Below are positions 25,729-37,816 of a stretch of 64,000 nt of DNA, piece by piece (position 1 is the stretch's first letter; each line of letters opens with the position of its first letter). The notes under the pieces were generated by a model. That model did no database searches. It saw only the letters and a program-made list of their open reading frames with translations, and had not been told where the DNA came from. The DNA comes from Anastatus disparis (taxonomy: Eukaryota > Arthropoda > Insecta > Hymenoptera > Eupelmidae), in contig JAFFSR010000221.1 of NCBI GenBank assembly GCA_017163975.1, positions 310,001 through 374,000 on the forward strand, given 5' to 3'. Made by a program: the position numbers and the translations under genes.

Positions 25729-25894
25729 CGTAACTTGGGAGTACGAAGGATGAATACAGGCGAGACTAAAGTGTTTGTCGCTTGAGTAGCAGTTGGTCGA
25801 GGGCGCGCGAAGCGCGCCCGAGACTGACTGCTGCTCAAGCGACAAGCACTTTAGTCAAGCCTGGATTCAGAATCCTTCGTACTCCCAAGTTACG
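25729..25894. mobile_element. near-complete palindrome (foldback MITE), TA-flanked
   Basis: Two arms of about 80 bp are near-perfect reverse complements and meet at GGGCGCGC-gaa-GCGCGCCC, so the whole element folds into one hairpin with a tiny loop. The ends CGTAACTTGGGAGTACGAAGG are flanked by TA on both sides. The core is much more GC-rich than its surroundings. No reading frame. Tc1/mariner-like by target only. Confidence 0.8.
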
Positions 25895-25896
25895 TA

Positions 25897-26360
25897 GATA
25901 AGTTTATGTCGTTGGTAGGCCGTATGAGGAACTATAAAAATGATTTTTTAAAATTAATGATATATGTTTTATTAAAAAAAAGTAAATAATGTCATTATTT
26001 ACTTATTTATTTTACTTATTAACTGTTTAACTTTGAAAATTTTTTTAAACAAAACATTCTGTAAAGTTAAGATTTTATATGAATTTGTATGAGCATTGAC
26101 ATATCTAACGACATTCTTTTGTTTTCACTAACCTACGAATTGATGTCACTCGCGTCATATACGGCCATGCTGTGCGATATCTCGATCTGTCAATACTCCC
26201 TTAGGGAGTATAGAGCTGTTAATACTCCCTTAGGGAGTATTGACAGAGAGAATATCGTCGAGATATTAGCATGAACGTATGCAATGCCTATACAAATTTA
26301 GCGAGGTCTATAGGTATTCCACCGAATACGGCCTACGACGACATAAATATGTATATAGAT
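25897..26360. repeat. outer inverted repeat around the 26.2 kb palindrome
   Basis: The segment just right of the 25.7 kb foldback (about 25,899-25,930, TTTATGTCGTTGGTAGGCCG) reappears inverted at about 26,322-26,350 (CGGCCTACGACGACATAAAT). The palindrome core lies between them. They may be the termini of an older, larger element, into whose left end the 25.7 kb foldback inserted. Confidence 0.5.
26157..26290. repeat. nested palindrome: two self-palindromic arms in inverted order
   Basis: The core 26188-26245 has two arms of about 24 bp that are inverted copies of each other. Each arm also contains its own palindrome, ATACTCCCT-T-AGGGAGTAT, so ATACTCCCT or its complement occurs four times. 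Outside, weaker inverted similarity continues (CATGCTGTGCGATATCTCGA against TCGAGATATTAGCATG). Probably a decayed MITE, perhaps self-inserted. Confidence 0.7.
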
Positions 26361-29300
26361 TTTGAGCTAAAGGAGATTCTTGCGTGTCTTTTTTTTTGCG
26401 AAGATATATCTCATCTATTTTCCGAGGTATATAATATAACCATTTAAATTATATACAAGTTCTTTGTTTTGCGGTTGTATATTTTTCTCTGACTGACTTA
26501 AGGGTTCGCTCGAGCTTTTCAGATTTTAACCAATAAAAGATTTAAGTCTATACCGTTTTCGGTTAAATTTTTGCTATAAGTATTGCGTTCTGCCGAGATT
26601 TTATAATTTTGTTGCTGTAAAAGCTGTAACGGGCTTCTAAAAGGTTTGGGGGTTTGAACTCTTGCATTATTATACGAGGATTTGGATTATTTATGGGAAT
26701 ATTAAAATTGTTATTTATTGTTTATTGAACTTTTATAAATTTTGATGATTTATTGAAGATTAAAGTTTTTGTTTGCAAACATGTGGGCGGACACAAATTA
26801 GTATTATGCAGACAATTAAATTTTTCAAAATGTGTAACAAGTTAGTAATTGTGTTAATTTTATTCTGTAAAAGAATGGGTAACAATTTAGTATTATTTAG
26901 TTTATTTTGCCTGATGTAATATTTAATGTAATTATTAAATATTAAATCAAGCAACGTCCTGAACTCGACTTGCTTGGTATAAAGGTTGCTCGAATGGGTT
27001 TATCCGCTATAGAAAATTTGAGCAAAAGGGTATATGTAATCACAAAAATATTTGGTATTCTTCGATAGGAAACTACCTAACACCCAATTCACCAATACGT
27101 CAACACATTCCAGGAGATTTATCCAACCGTGTTTGTCAAAGGTTTTTTTCCTAATCATATGTTCAAATCTGGGCGAATGTAGAATGGAAAAATGAAAACT
27201 TACGTCCCACTTTTCTTATTAATTAAGTGGCTATTAGTCCGAGGAAAACAAATTTTCACTCAATAAATATTTATTAAAATTAACATTTATTTTATTGGAA
27301 TAAATATTTACTTTTAACTATGTTAATAAATATTTATAAAGCTCAACTAATTTTGTATTGTGAAATATTTTTCACGATATAATATTATTTTTCTATTCTT
27401 TTTCCTTATGTTATGTATTTTACAATTTCATTACTGCATAGAAAATAAAATAAGAATATTTGATGATTCAATAATTATGAAAATTAACATTATTCGAGTT
27501 TTAAACTAAATGCTTCGCAATTAATATCCTAACTAATATTTTAACAAAATAACTTACACAGCTTCTTATTATATGTGTCAGTAGATGCACTATTTTTCTA
27601 AAAACTCAAGTTAAAGTTTCATCCTAAACTTTCATCAAACATCTCATCAATCATCCAAAATCTTGTCTCACGGTAGCCCCATTATGACGCATGACCTTGT
27701 CCCTTAAGTCTTATCTATCTATCCAGAAAAAAAAATTTATAACTTTTTTTCTCGAAAAAAGGCATCTAAACTGTATGAGCAAAGCCGCAAGTGGTCGTTT
27801 CAATTACATAGAAGCTCACAACAACCACATAATGTAAAAAGGTAAAAATACCCCCTAGCGAGCTAGTAGTAGTAGCAGCAGTACTTTTGTTCAATATTCA
27901 ATTTTAAACAAAACGCAAGAATCTTCGACCTTTTCCCGAAAAATTATTTCAAAACACGGAAGAGACTAAATGAAGAGGGAGGACCCTTTTTCGCCGTGCT
28001 GTATACACCGGTCTATTCAGCTTTGGTCGTAAATCTCGCAAATCGCGGGCTACAACAGCAAATTGCGGTGTAAACTTGGGGCTAAGATTATGCCACTGAA
28101 TTTTTACGAGAAAAAATGTTCGCGTAGCGTCAGGTGAAGAAGAAAAAAAAATATGATGTTTGGTTTTATTACTGGGTAAAAAAAACTAAATTCTTTAAAA
28201 AAAAAGAGGCATCTTAAAAAGATATAGAATCTATATATCGATGGTGTAGGTTCGAGGATAGTTTGACCTTCGTAGTGAATTTTTAACGATTACATTTTTT
28301 TTCCTCTTCTTTCGCAGTTGCATTGTTTGTTATTGTGGCATTATACTTGAGGAAAAAAAAAATATGATTTTTTAAGCACAAGATCCGACAGGTCTGACGC
28401 GGTCATGGTTTTGTTTTATTGCAACTTTGGTATTGGCAATAAAAATAAACTATTTTTTCGTTAACTTCGTAGCCAAAGTCAAACATTTTTATCACTCTGA
28501 CAAAACCTTGGTTCCTTCTTCTATTTATCAATACTGCGCACAATAATAAGCATTTTTTAAAAAATTCTTAAATAATTATACTGGCAGCACGAAAATAAAT
28601 TTAGAAACACTTATGAATTATTGAATTATTGTTGTTTTAAGTATCCTTTTCATGAAATTGTTGAACTCAAACAAAAATCATACGAACCATGCACCATATC
28701 GTATAATTAAAACACACTCAATTAGGTAACAATGAAAATGCTAATTTCAATTAAGTAATAACGAATTGTTAATAATACCGTACTTAGTGTTCCAAGATAT
28801 AATTAGATCAACTATTAATCGTACCACAAATAAATATTTATACTTGAGCAATAAAATATACTAAAAGAAGTCCTTTAACTTTAACAAAAATAACAATTGA
28901 CCTATATTTGTTGAAAAAAATTTTTATTAGCTCGTTATTCACTTAATTATAGTAATCATACACATCACGGAAAAGCTCACCTCGCGCTATCCATAAAATA
29001 CGAAAAAAAAAGTTAAATCTTCCTAAGATGGTATTGTAGTCTAAAAAAAAGCGAAGTAAATAGTTTTTTTTTATTGTTACACCGCGTGTAAAACTCGGGG
29101 CGTAACGTTCATTAAGTCTGGGCTTCGAGATTTCCGCACACGAAAAAAAAAGGAAGGCTTCGTTCTTTTTTTTTCCAACGATATATACGCGTCCATTGCA
29201 AGAGCGCGCATGACGTCTGGATTCTCTTTTATATAACGCGACGATGAGCCTCGCGTATATATACGCGCGCTAGTACACATGTTTAAATGAATCATGATGG

Positions 29301-32098
29301 TAAAAAAAAAGAATTTTTTTTTCGCAATAATCGCTGTGCGTCTATTATAGTTTCTTTCTACACTTGCTTGTTGTTTTTCTTTCGAGGTCGATGACACGGT
29401 GTAAATATTATTTTTTTCTTCTTTTTTTGGTAGTGTGATCATATTGTTTTTTTAACTTTTAATAATTTTGAATTTAAGGGGGATATACCGTTGTGAAATT
29501 TTTGTTTTGATGATCAATTGTACGTTAAGGTGGAAATTATTGTGTTTGTTTTCTTGTTTCGGAGGTGATTATGTAAGTGGTAGAAATCTGTAAGATGTAA
29601 AAGTAATTGAAAAATCCCCAATGTTTGTATTAAATAAAAGAATTTTTGCAAAATGTTATACAAGCGCAAGGATACAGGGTCTGAGTCATAAGGCCAAATT
29701 TCGACGTTGCCATTAGATTAATGAGTTAAAATAAAAATTTTAGTCAGTTAAGGTGTTAAATTTTCAAAAAATTTACAAAAACTTTCAATTAATAATATAT
29801 ATATACTTTACAATAAATTAAAAATTTTACACATGTTTTACAATTACTACACTGAAGAATCGTGATTTTAAAAAACTTGATATTAGACGCACACATACCT
29901 ACTTCTACCAAATAATTAAACCAACAAACGATAAAATTTAAAAAAAATTTTCCTCTCACTCAGCTTAAGCGTCTAATCTATATATACGTTCAAAGCATAC
30001 ACGGCACGTGCCCTCGCACGTAAAATACGCAATAAAAAAACGCACATCGAATCCTCATATACCTAATCGATTTTGCTTATCTTACAATTCCACGTGTATA
30101 CGTGTATGCATCGCTCTTATTCCAAGTAATTGGATTTATCGTTTCGTAATTGCATTTCCGCACACCTCTCCGATCATCATCTTATAAATATAGAGAGGGA
30201 AAAAAATTCTTTCATTTTTTTTTCATTCTTTAATTTTTACATTCTCCGTATATTACTCGGCTTATATACTAACTTTGAGCGTTAGTTACCCAATGTTTAA
30301 AGGCGTTTGTTGCTCATTTTTTTTTCCTTTTTTTTCATGCGCTTCAACCTTTCGTTTTTGACGTGGCGATGTGGTCGTTGACCGATCGATTTCAAAGTTG
30401 CTATACATTTCTGACGAAATGGTTTTTACAGTGGCTATGGTGTGATAATGTGGTGTGTTTTCAAGGATCGCAGGGAATTAAGAATTTTTACTTCTTTTTT
30501 TTTTTAGCTTTGTAAACTTTGGAGTGTATCGGTTGAGATTAATTATGTTTAGTGGATTAAGTCAGCCATAATATTGGCTGATTTTCGGTTCGACAGATTA
30601 GTCGTTCTTTTTTTTTTATTTTTAAACCTTTGGTGAAATACTTAGAAATAAATTATTAAAGTTTTTGTGGATAATAAACGACAATGTAATGAAATTTATT
30701 ATGTAGAAAAATTGGTTGGATTGATTTGAAAATAATTTTTATTCATTTATAAGAGAGACAATTTATTAGTCATGAATTTGAATGACTTTAAGGGATGTTG
30801 GTTGATACTTGCACTTAAATAATTAAAAAAAAATATTTTAATAATTTAACTGACATTATTATTTTAAACAATTTTTCATAATTTATCATTCATAATGATA
30901 ATTTAAAAAATTAATAAACATTAATTTAAAAAATAATTATCAAATTTAAATGTTAAAAATTTTTTTTAATTTAATGTTATTTACAATGCATGACATTTTT
31001 ATAAACCTATTAGGTACATTTACGATACTCATATCTATATGATTACATTTCAAAAAGAATATTTTTTCTTCATGATTATTAGTATATCATTAAAAAAAGC
31101 AATTAAATAAATTTCATTTTATCATACGAAAATTTAAACTTTTTGAACATGCGTATTAAAAAAATAACATTTTAATAATTATAAATAAAATAAAATTTTG
31201 TACCATACACACTAAAATTTTTTTTTTTTAACATTTGGAGCGCCATACTATTTTGGACGAAATACTTATTCATAAAAAAAAAAAATATGTTCATCGGTCA
31301 ACCGTAACAACCGCAAGAGAGCAGCTTCTATATATCCAAGAACCACTTTCGCTTGGCAACACAGACTTTGAAAAAAAAAAAGAAAAGAAAAAGAAAGAAA
31401 GAGAGAAAGAGATACCAAATGTCCAAAGTAGGCGAACTCCATAATGTGTATAACAAAAGTATCACACTTTGGTGTGCCACATCATAATAAAGCTTAGCCC
31501 TAAACTATTTTTTCTTCATTCTCTTCTCTCTTTTTTTTTAATATTTTTTAATTGTAAATTAGAAAACTCGTCCTATAAACAGGTTTTATTTGGCTTACAT
31601 TGTGCATACGTATTAAATGTTATTCCAACAAATGGTGTAGAGCAATTAAAAGACCTCTTTACTCGAAAATTGGATTGTACGTGCACTGCAATATGTATGT
31701 GTATGAGTGTACAGTGGAATGATTGTTGCTCTTGTAATTATTCTTGATAACGTGAATAATTTATTTTCTTAAATGTAGAATAAACCTCGATCAATTTTAA
31801 ATGCTAGGTTGATTTAGTTGATTGCTTTGAAAATATTTTAATTGTTAAAGCGTTAAGTTAAAGCAACTCGAATGTTTATGGAAACTCAATATTTCATTAT
31901 TACATTTTAATCAAAGAGAAAAATAAATATTCAGTGATAAAATAAATATTGTTCGGTAAAATCAAATAAATATTTTAACTATCAAGTCTACGAAGAATGT
32001 AGGCTCTATTTTTTTTTCTAGAGGAAGATTCGTTAATTTTCGTGTGCGCACATAAAGAGAAAGTAAAAACGTTCCGATTCCCAAAAGTATATAGCGCT

Positions 32099-32134
<36 letters not shown>

Positions 32135-33143
32135 ATGCCAAAATGACCAAGCTCTAGTAGATTTAACCTAAATTTTGACCATGACTTTTACTTTAGTACA
32201 ACGTTAATTTTTTATTTTATTCAGCCTTAATTAATTTGAATTTGGTTTATAATAAAAAGCGTTCTGGGCTTTAATTATAAAATTTAATATAAAATTTAAT
32301 TTAGTTTTTATAAAAAATCTAAATGTAAACCAAGTTAACTTTAATAATATAAATTTAAATTTCAAAATTTTAAACGCATTTAGTGAGCTGAGTAAATATA
32401 ATGTTATTCATAATTTTACTACAAATCTACTTATGTATATTTTATCGACTTTATAAAGTTAATCTAAAATTATCTGAAAAAATCATGATGTACAAGACAT
32501 TAATACCCGAATGATTTCCTACGCATTTAAATTCAAAACTATTCATAATCCCAAGAGTGTCATTAATAGCTAAAAATTAATTCCATCTTTATGACGTATT
32601 TAAAAATGTAAAAAAAACTTTCTTCGCAATAAAACTTTCTTCATCTAATTATTTATCCGAAAAAAGAAGGAAAAAAAAGGATAAATAACGTCACTGTATT
32701 TAAGATACACAGAAAAGAAGAGAAAAATAATAACCATAACCCATTCGACGTGTATATGTATCCATAAGCGCAATCCTACTGCACCTGACACTTTATACGT
32801 TTCAGTATTCAAAAAAATTTCTCTTTCTCCTGATATCCCGTTCTATACTTCTTCCCTTCTCTTTAAACCACCCGCAATTTTAATTAGTCCAATGGGCATA
32901 TACGAGGATAGCGGGTTATTTTATTATAATTTCTAAAACCACGTGTAGGCTATACAAAAGTATCTTAGAAAAAGAAAACCTAAGAAGAAAAAAGGCAGCG
33001 AAGATGACACAAAAGACCCTGTAAAGGCCAAAAAAAAAAGGTAAACGAGGTCGTGTTATATAGCCTTACTGTTAACTTGACTTCTCCGCTTATGTAGGTA
33101 TACATAATGTAAGCAGCGGAGAAGAGAAGAAGAAGAAAAAAAG
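26361..33143. other. AT-rich stretch without recognised gene
   Basis: Frames on both strands are short and low in complexity. Patches with more GC (27,980-28,130 and 29,080-29,280) contain stops in all useful frames or lysine/serine-rich frames without family likeness. Confidence 0.55.
32104..32133. repeat. T30 homopolymer
   Basis: Thirty consecutive T, the longest homopolymer noticed here. It could be the tail of a minus-strand retroposed copy, but no recognisable element is attached. Confidence 0.95.
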
Positions 33144-33220
33144 GAATCGCGGTAAGGGTGCCACACAGGTGTACATTGGCATGAGTTATTGTTATTATTA
33201 TTATTGAGCTTCCGTACACC
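33144..33220 (+). repeat. direct repeat module, copy 1
   Basis: Begins with the 23-bp word GAATCGCGGTAAGGGTGCCACAC and has GCTTCCGT some 40 bp on, after a TTATTATTATT run. The same order occurs about 1.08 kb to the right. Internal GGTGTAC/GTACACC can form a hairpin. Meaning unknown. Confidence 0.6.
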
Positions 33221-34225
33221 TTTGGTACATTGAAATAATGTTTCTTTTTTTTCGTATATGCATATGTGTATATACGTATACCTTGTTTTGTACGGTGTAC
33301 ATAGATATATGTGCAGCATTTGGTTTATGCAATCAGGTGGGTTATTGGGTATGTATGATCATTCGAGAATTGTAGCTATACGTTGTACGGAGATTCTTTT
33401 TTCTTTCGTTTTGGAATATCAAATGAGCTGCGTTGATTTTGTTTGATGTTGAGTTTGGTGAATAACGAATATTTAAATTCGAATTGGTTTTACGTTTTTT
33501 CATGTTCTTTTTTTATTTAAGTTCAACTGAACTCAACGATGGATTTCTTAATTTATAATGTTTATGAATTTTAATGAAATTTGTTTCTTTTTTATGTACT
33601 AGAAAATCGTATGATTAATCATTAAATTTTTTAAAAAAAGTTATAAATTATTCAAAAAAATTAAAAAATAAAAATATGGACGATTTTCCTTTTTACGATA
33701 TAATCATATAATCCAAAATTTTTATTCTTACGCTACATTCCGGAGAAGATAATATTAAACTCAAATCATTAACTCCTCGGAGCTAATTAAAACGAGAAAG
33801 TTTTGATTCCTCGAAAGAGCATATAAAATTAAAGAAAAAAAATAAAATAAAATAGGAAAAAGTAAAAAAAAAAAGGAGCCATTAAAATGCAGTCACCTTG
33901 TTCTGTCAACAGCTCTGATAAATAAAAATTCATTTTTTTTTTTCATTCCAAACTTTTACTTGCTCATGATCTGCCTCATTACTAATTACACTTATTTACT
34001 TATATATTAATTACCAGCAATCTTCTTATCCATCAAACAAAAACCAAAAAGAAAAGAAAATATAATCACCACGTGTCTCGCTTTACTTTTAAAAATGAAA
34101 ATAAAAAAAAAGGTAACGAGAAAATAAAAATCATAATTACCAAGTGCAATATTACTCCCGTATAGTAAAGTAAGATAAAAAAAAAAAAGTTAAAAAGTAA
34201 ATTTCATTCATTACATGGTTTTACA

Positions 34226-34266
34226 GAATCGCGGTAAGGGTGCCACACGTGTCTTATTATGCTTCC
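34226..34266 (+). repeat. direct repeat module, copy 2
   Basis: An exact copy of the 23-bp word from 33,144, followed by TTATTAT and GCTTCCGT at shorter spacing than in copy 1. Either a small dispersed repeat or a duplicated regulatory module. Confidence 0.6.
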
Positions 34267-37200
34267 GTGGCATATCGTATAATACAACCATCCTCGCAGC
34301 AGCATTGGACTCATGACGAAAAGAGTCACGATCACACGTATACATGCACATACCCAAGAAACATGTAGGTATAAGTAAGTAAAGCTCGAGTCATGGTCTT
34401 TCTTTTATTCGAGTATCGTAACACACACTTACACACACCTACACATACACATAGGAATGTATGTGTGCAGGACAAGAAGGAAATGAGGACGCGGACGTCA
34501 CGGACGTTTTAAAAGAGTAGGAAAGAAAGAGGACCTGATGGGTTTTGTGTATATATATATATGTTGTATGTATATGGGAATGTGTATACATATGGAGTTT
34601 ATACATACTGCGGAGGATGCATGTTTTGCAAATGGCCTTTGACATGCTTTGGAAGATCTTAAATGTTGTAGAGTAGATAAGGAGGAAGATAATTTTAGCT
34701 TTTTTAGTTGGATTCTTTGATTTATTGCCTAATTATATATTTAGTACATCAAATTTTTTAACAATCACGAGAATCCTTCTATTGGCTACAAATTATTTTT
34801 CTTTGTTGATTTTAAATAGCCTATATATAATCTGATAATTTTATGTAATTTTTAAACGTATTTTTAAATTATTTCATCTTTGAAAAATTCATGCTTAATA
34901 AAAAACACTTTACTTAAAATTAAAAAATGTAATTTTTTTCATGTAACTCATAAACTCCCCTTATGAACATTCCCATTAATTTACGGAAGCAAAATACGGA
35001 AGAGCATTATACGCTCTTAATTCCGTCATAAAAATTGAGTCAGCTTAAAAAGATCTTGATAAGCAAACGATATTCACTATACCATTTTTCATGTAATTTC
35101 GTTTAAAACTTTACAAAACGACCAAGGTATCAATGTCAAATTATGGCTTAACGACACTACGATGCGCCGATACCAAATTCGTGAGTGGATGTAATGTCGC
35201 AATGGCGGGTATTAGTACATTATGCTAATATTTTCTTGACTCTGTTACAATGGATTCACGTTTGGCATGTATTTACTCACGATTTATTGGGCATTTGTTT
35301 AAATTGTTTTTTATTATGTATTTTGTATCTTAATAAGGGCACAGATATGATTAATAAATAATATTGAGTAATATAATTCATTATTTAATTATCAGATTTA
35401 TTTTTCTTTTTACGTGCCAATTCAAAGTTAAGCATTCGTTAAAATTAAAGTTAAAAAGTAAAACTTTATCCGTTTGTCTAAGCGTTGATTCTTCAAACGA
35501 TCAACGGTACCAAGAAAGTGAAACAAAATTGCATCTCTCTTTCTTCGTGTACAAGAAGAATAAAATAAAGATTTCGTGTATACGAGTGACGTGGTTATGA
35601 GTAATTTTCATGTCACTGCAGTTTTTTCATATATCCACACGAAAATCTACTCTATACGTATACATAAAAAAATTATCATTTTTCAGCATTTAATTAAAAA
35701 TAAATAATAGTCTCATCTTCGGTGGTCCATCTCGAATTGGACATAATTTTTTATACGTTTTCGATATGATACAAAAAGCATTGCCGATGGCAATACAAAA
35801 GTAATACCGTCTTCTCTTTCTCACTCTCCATCTCGATATTGCGCGCGACCCACTTAGAAAACAGGACGAAGAATTCCTTCGGATGACTTGGTTACCTTTA
35901 TATTTCTCTTTTTTTTTTCTCCATCTTTTATTCGGTTAAAAGTTCGTGTTTTAATTCGATTAAAAAAAGCGAAAAAAAGAAAGAAAAAAACATTAAGGAT
36001 TGTTTTTAAAGGACGAGGTGTGAATTATTCATAAGATTGTAAATGAAAAAAAAAGAAGAAGATGGATCGAGGAAACGATGTAATGATTGTTTAAAGTAAG
36101 TCTTTTATACATTTGGTATTGCGCGCGGCGTAAGGAAAAGTATGTAGTTATGTTTATTTATTACAAGGAATCCTTAACATCTTTTTTTTAATTCCTTTTT
36201 TTCTTTCATAAGCGAGCAAGTAAGTAGGCGCGCGAGCTATAAATACACTTAATTTCGCTTATTTTAACAATTTTTTTATCTCGATACATATAACCAATCC
36301 ATAAGGATACTGGCCATAGATAAAATTAGAAAATTAATCTATGCAAATAATACGTCTGGTCGTGCGTCATAATTGATATATTTGATAAAACGTTAGTTTA
36401 ATATTCCAATAAAATAAAAGGAAATTCTGTTAAAACTCGCACGCTTGTATACGGGATTATATAGCTCAACCTCAAAACTTCATCGGAACATTTATAAAAA
36501 TGGAAAGTCTTTCTCTTTATGGTATATATATATATATAAATATATGGGTGTATAATCGAGCGCGCGTGTTACAAGCCTTTTACAATGTATTATACGAGAT
36601 AAAAATCAAAAACCTAACACCATATATTATCTGTGTGTAAGCTTTATAGGTAAGGTTGGATACGCCTATAATATCCGACCGAAAAAGAAAGGAAAAATTT
36701 TGAAGAAAAATTTAAAAAAAAAAAGAACAATATATACGTCAATTTGACAAAAAATAACAGCGAGAAAAAAAAAGATAAGATTTCCGTACGGTTTAGACCA
36801 AGCGACGACACATAGAGCAAAAGACTCTTGCTTTCTTGCCACGAATGGTAAATAGCGCAAAACTGAAAAAATCTTTTAAAAAGAAAAAAAAATATATATC
36901 TATACGTAAGAAAAAGAGACGGAGGAGCATGGTATATAGGAAATAAAAGAGAACAGAGAGCGAGCGAAGGCATCAAGCGCGCACTTTCGTTCCGCGGTAA
37001 GTTAAGTTCCGTTCTGAATCGTCCTGGCAAACAAAGTTATAAATAGCACTTTATAAATATATATATAAGTGTGGGTGGACATAAAGGTGTAAAGGAATGA
37101 TTTTTTTTTCGTATTTTTTTAGACGAAAGTTTAAGGCATATAGCGCTTTAGCGATGTGGTGTATATGTATACTTACGATAATTGTAACGGTGGGTAATCG

Positions 37201-37677
37201 GTAATTTAATTTTTTTTCTCCTTTTGAGGTTTTTTTTATTTTGTTGAGAGAGGATACAGCCCGTTAATTTTAAAATAATTCGACGCTGAAAGTGTCGAAT
37301 TTTGAAACTACGTGTGTATACATTGTTTATATATGATCATTTTAAAATTAGTTTATGTTCTTTTTTATTATGCTTTAAGATTTTCAAATTGAATGATAAA
37401 AAATAAATTATGATTTGTAATAATTTAAATATGCATTTGAATCTATACATTACAAATAATATTGTTTTACGCGATAATTTTGAATTTTCTTTTACTTCAT
37501 AGGCTATATCTTAAAATATGTTTGAAAACTAATAGAATCTCATTAATTTCATTTGTTGCTATAAAAACCTCATTTAACACATTTCGCGGTTTTAGCAAAA
37601 AACATTACTTTGTACTTAAACATTAATCTTAATTTTCCTCAAATCTAATTAATACAAATTCATTTTTTCATGGTACA
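34267..37677. other. AT-rich stretch without recognised gene
   Basis: Contains TATA-like and GT-rich microsatellite sequence near 34,550 and 36,520, and purine-rich runs at 36,680-36,960. No readable protein-coding exon. Confidence 0.55.
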
Positions 37678-37816
37678 CCTCGTAAGTGTGTTTGTGAACA
37701 AAGCACATGTTTAGTACCGTGGTGCTTGTATCAATCGGCTGCCGAGAGCGGGATTCGAACTCAGAGCCCTGAGATTACTAATCCAACGCTCTACCGACTG
37801 AGCCACTGACGACCTC
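37678..37816 (-). mobile_element. tRNA-derived SINE, copy 4, 3'-truncated
   Basis: Has the tRNA-like head and about half the body, but lacks the distal segment ending in the GCGACG hairpin seen in full copies. Similar AT-rich words lie on both sides (AATTAATACAAATTC and AATCATACAATTC), perhaps a decayed target duplication. Confidence 0.82.

Noticed and set aside
26089..26274. Small protein gene overlapping the palindromes
   Set aside because: The frame is produced by the inverted repeats themselves (repeated YSLREY- and NTPLGSI-type readings) and has no family likeness.
29077..29442. 121-residue protein, minus strand
   Set aside because: Made largely of lysine- and phenylalanine-coded homopolymer runs; no domain seen.
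32687..32702. Fragment of the SINE tail
   Set aside because: Only 16 bp with a mismatch; expected by chance in similar AT-rich DNA.
36644..37030. 128-residue protein, minus strand
   Set aside because: Phenylalanine/leucine-rich translation of purine runs on the other strand; low complexity.
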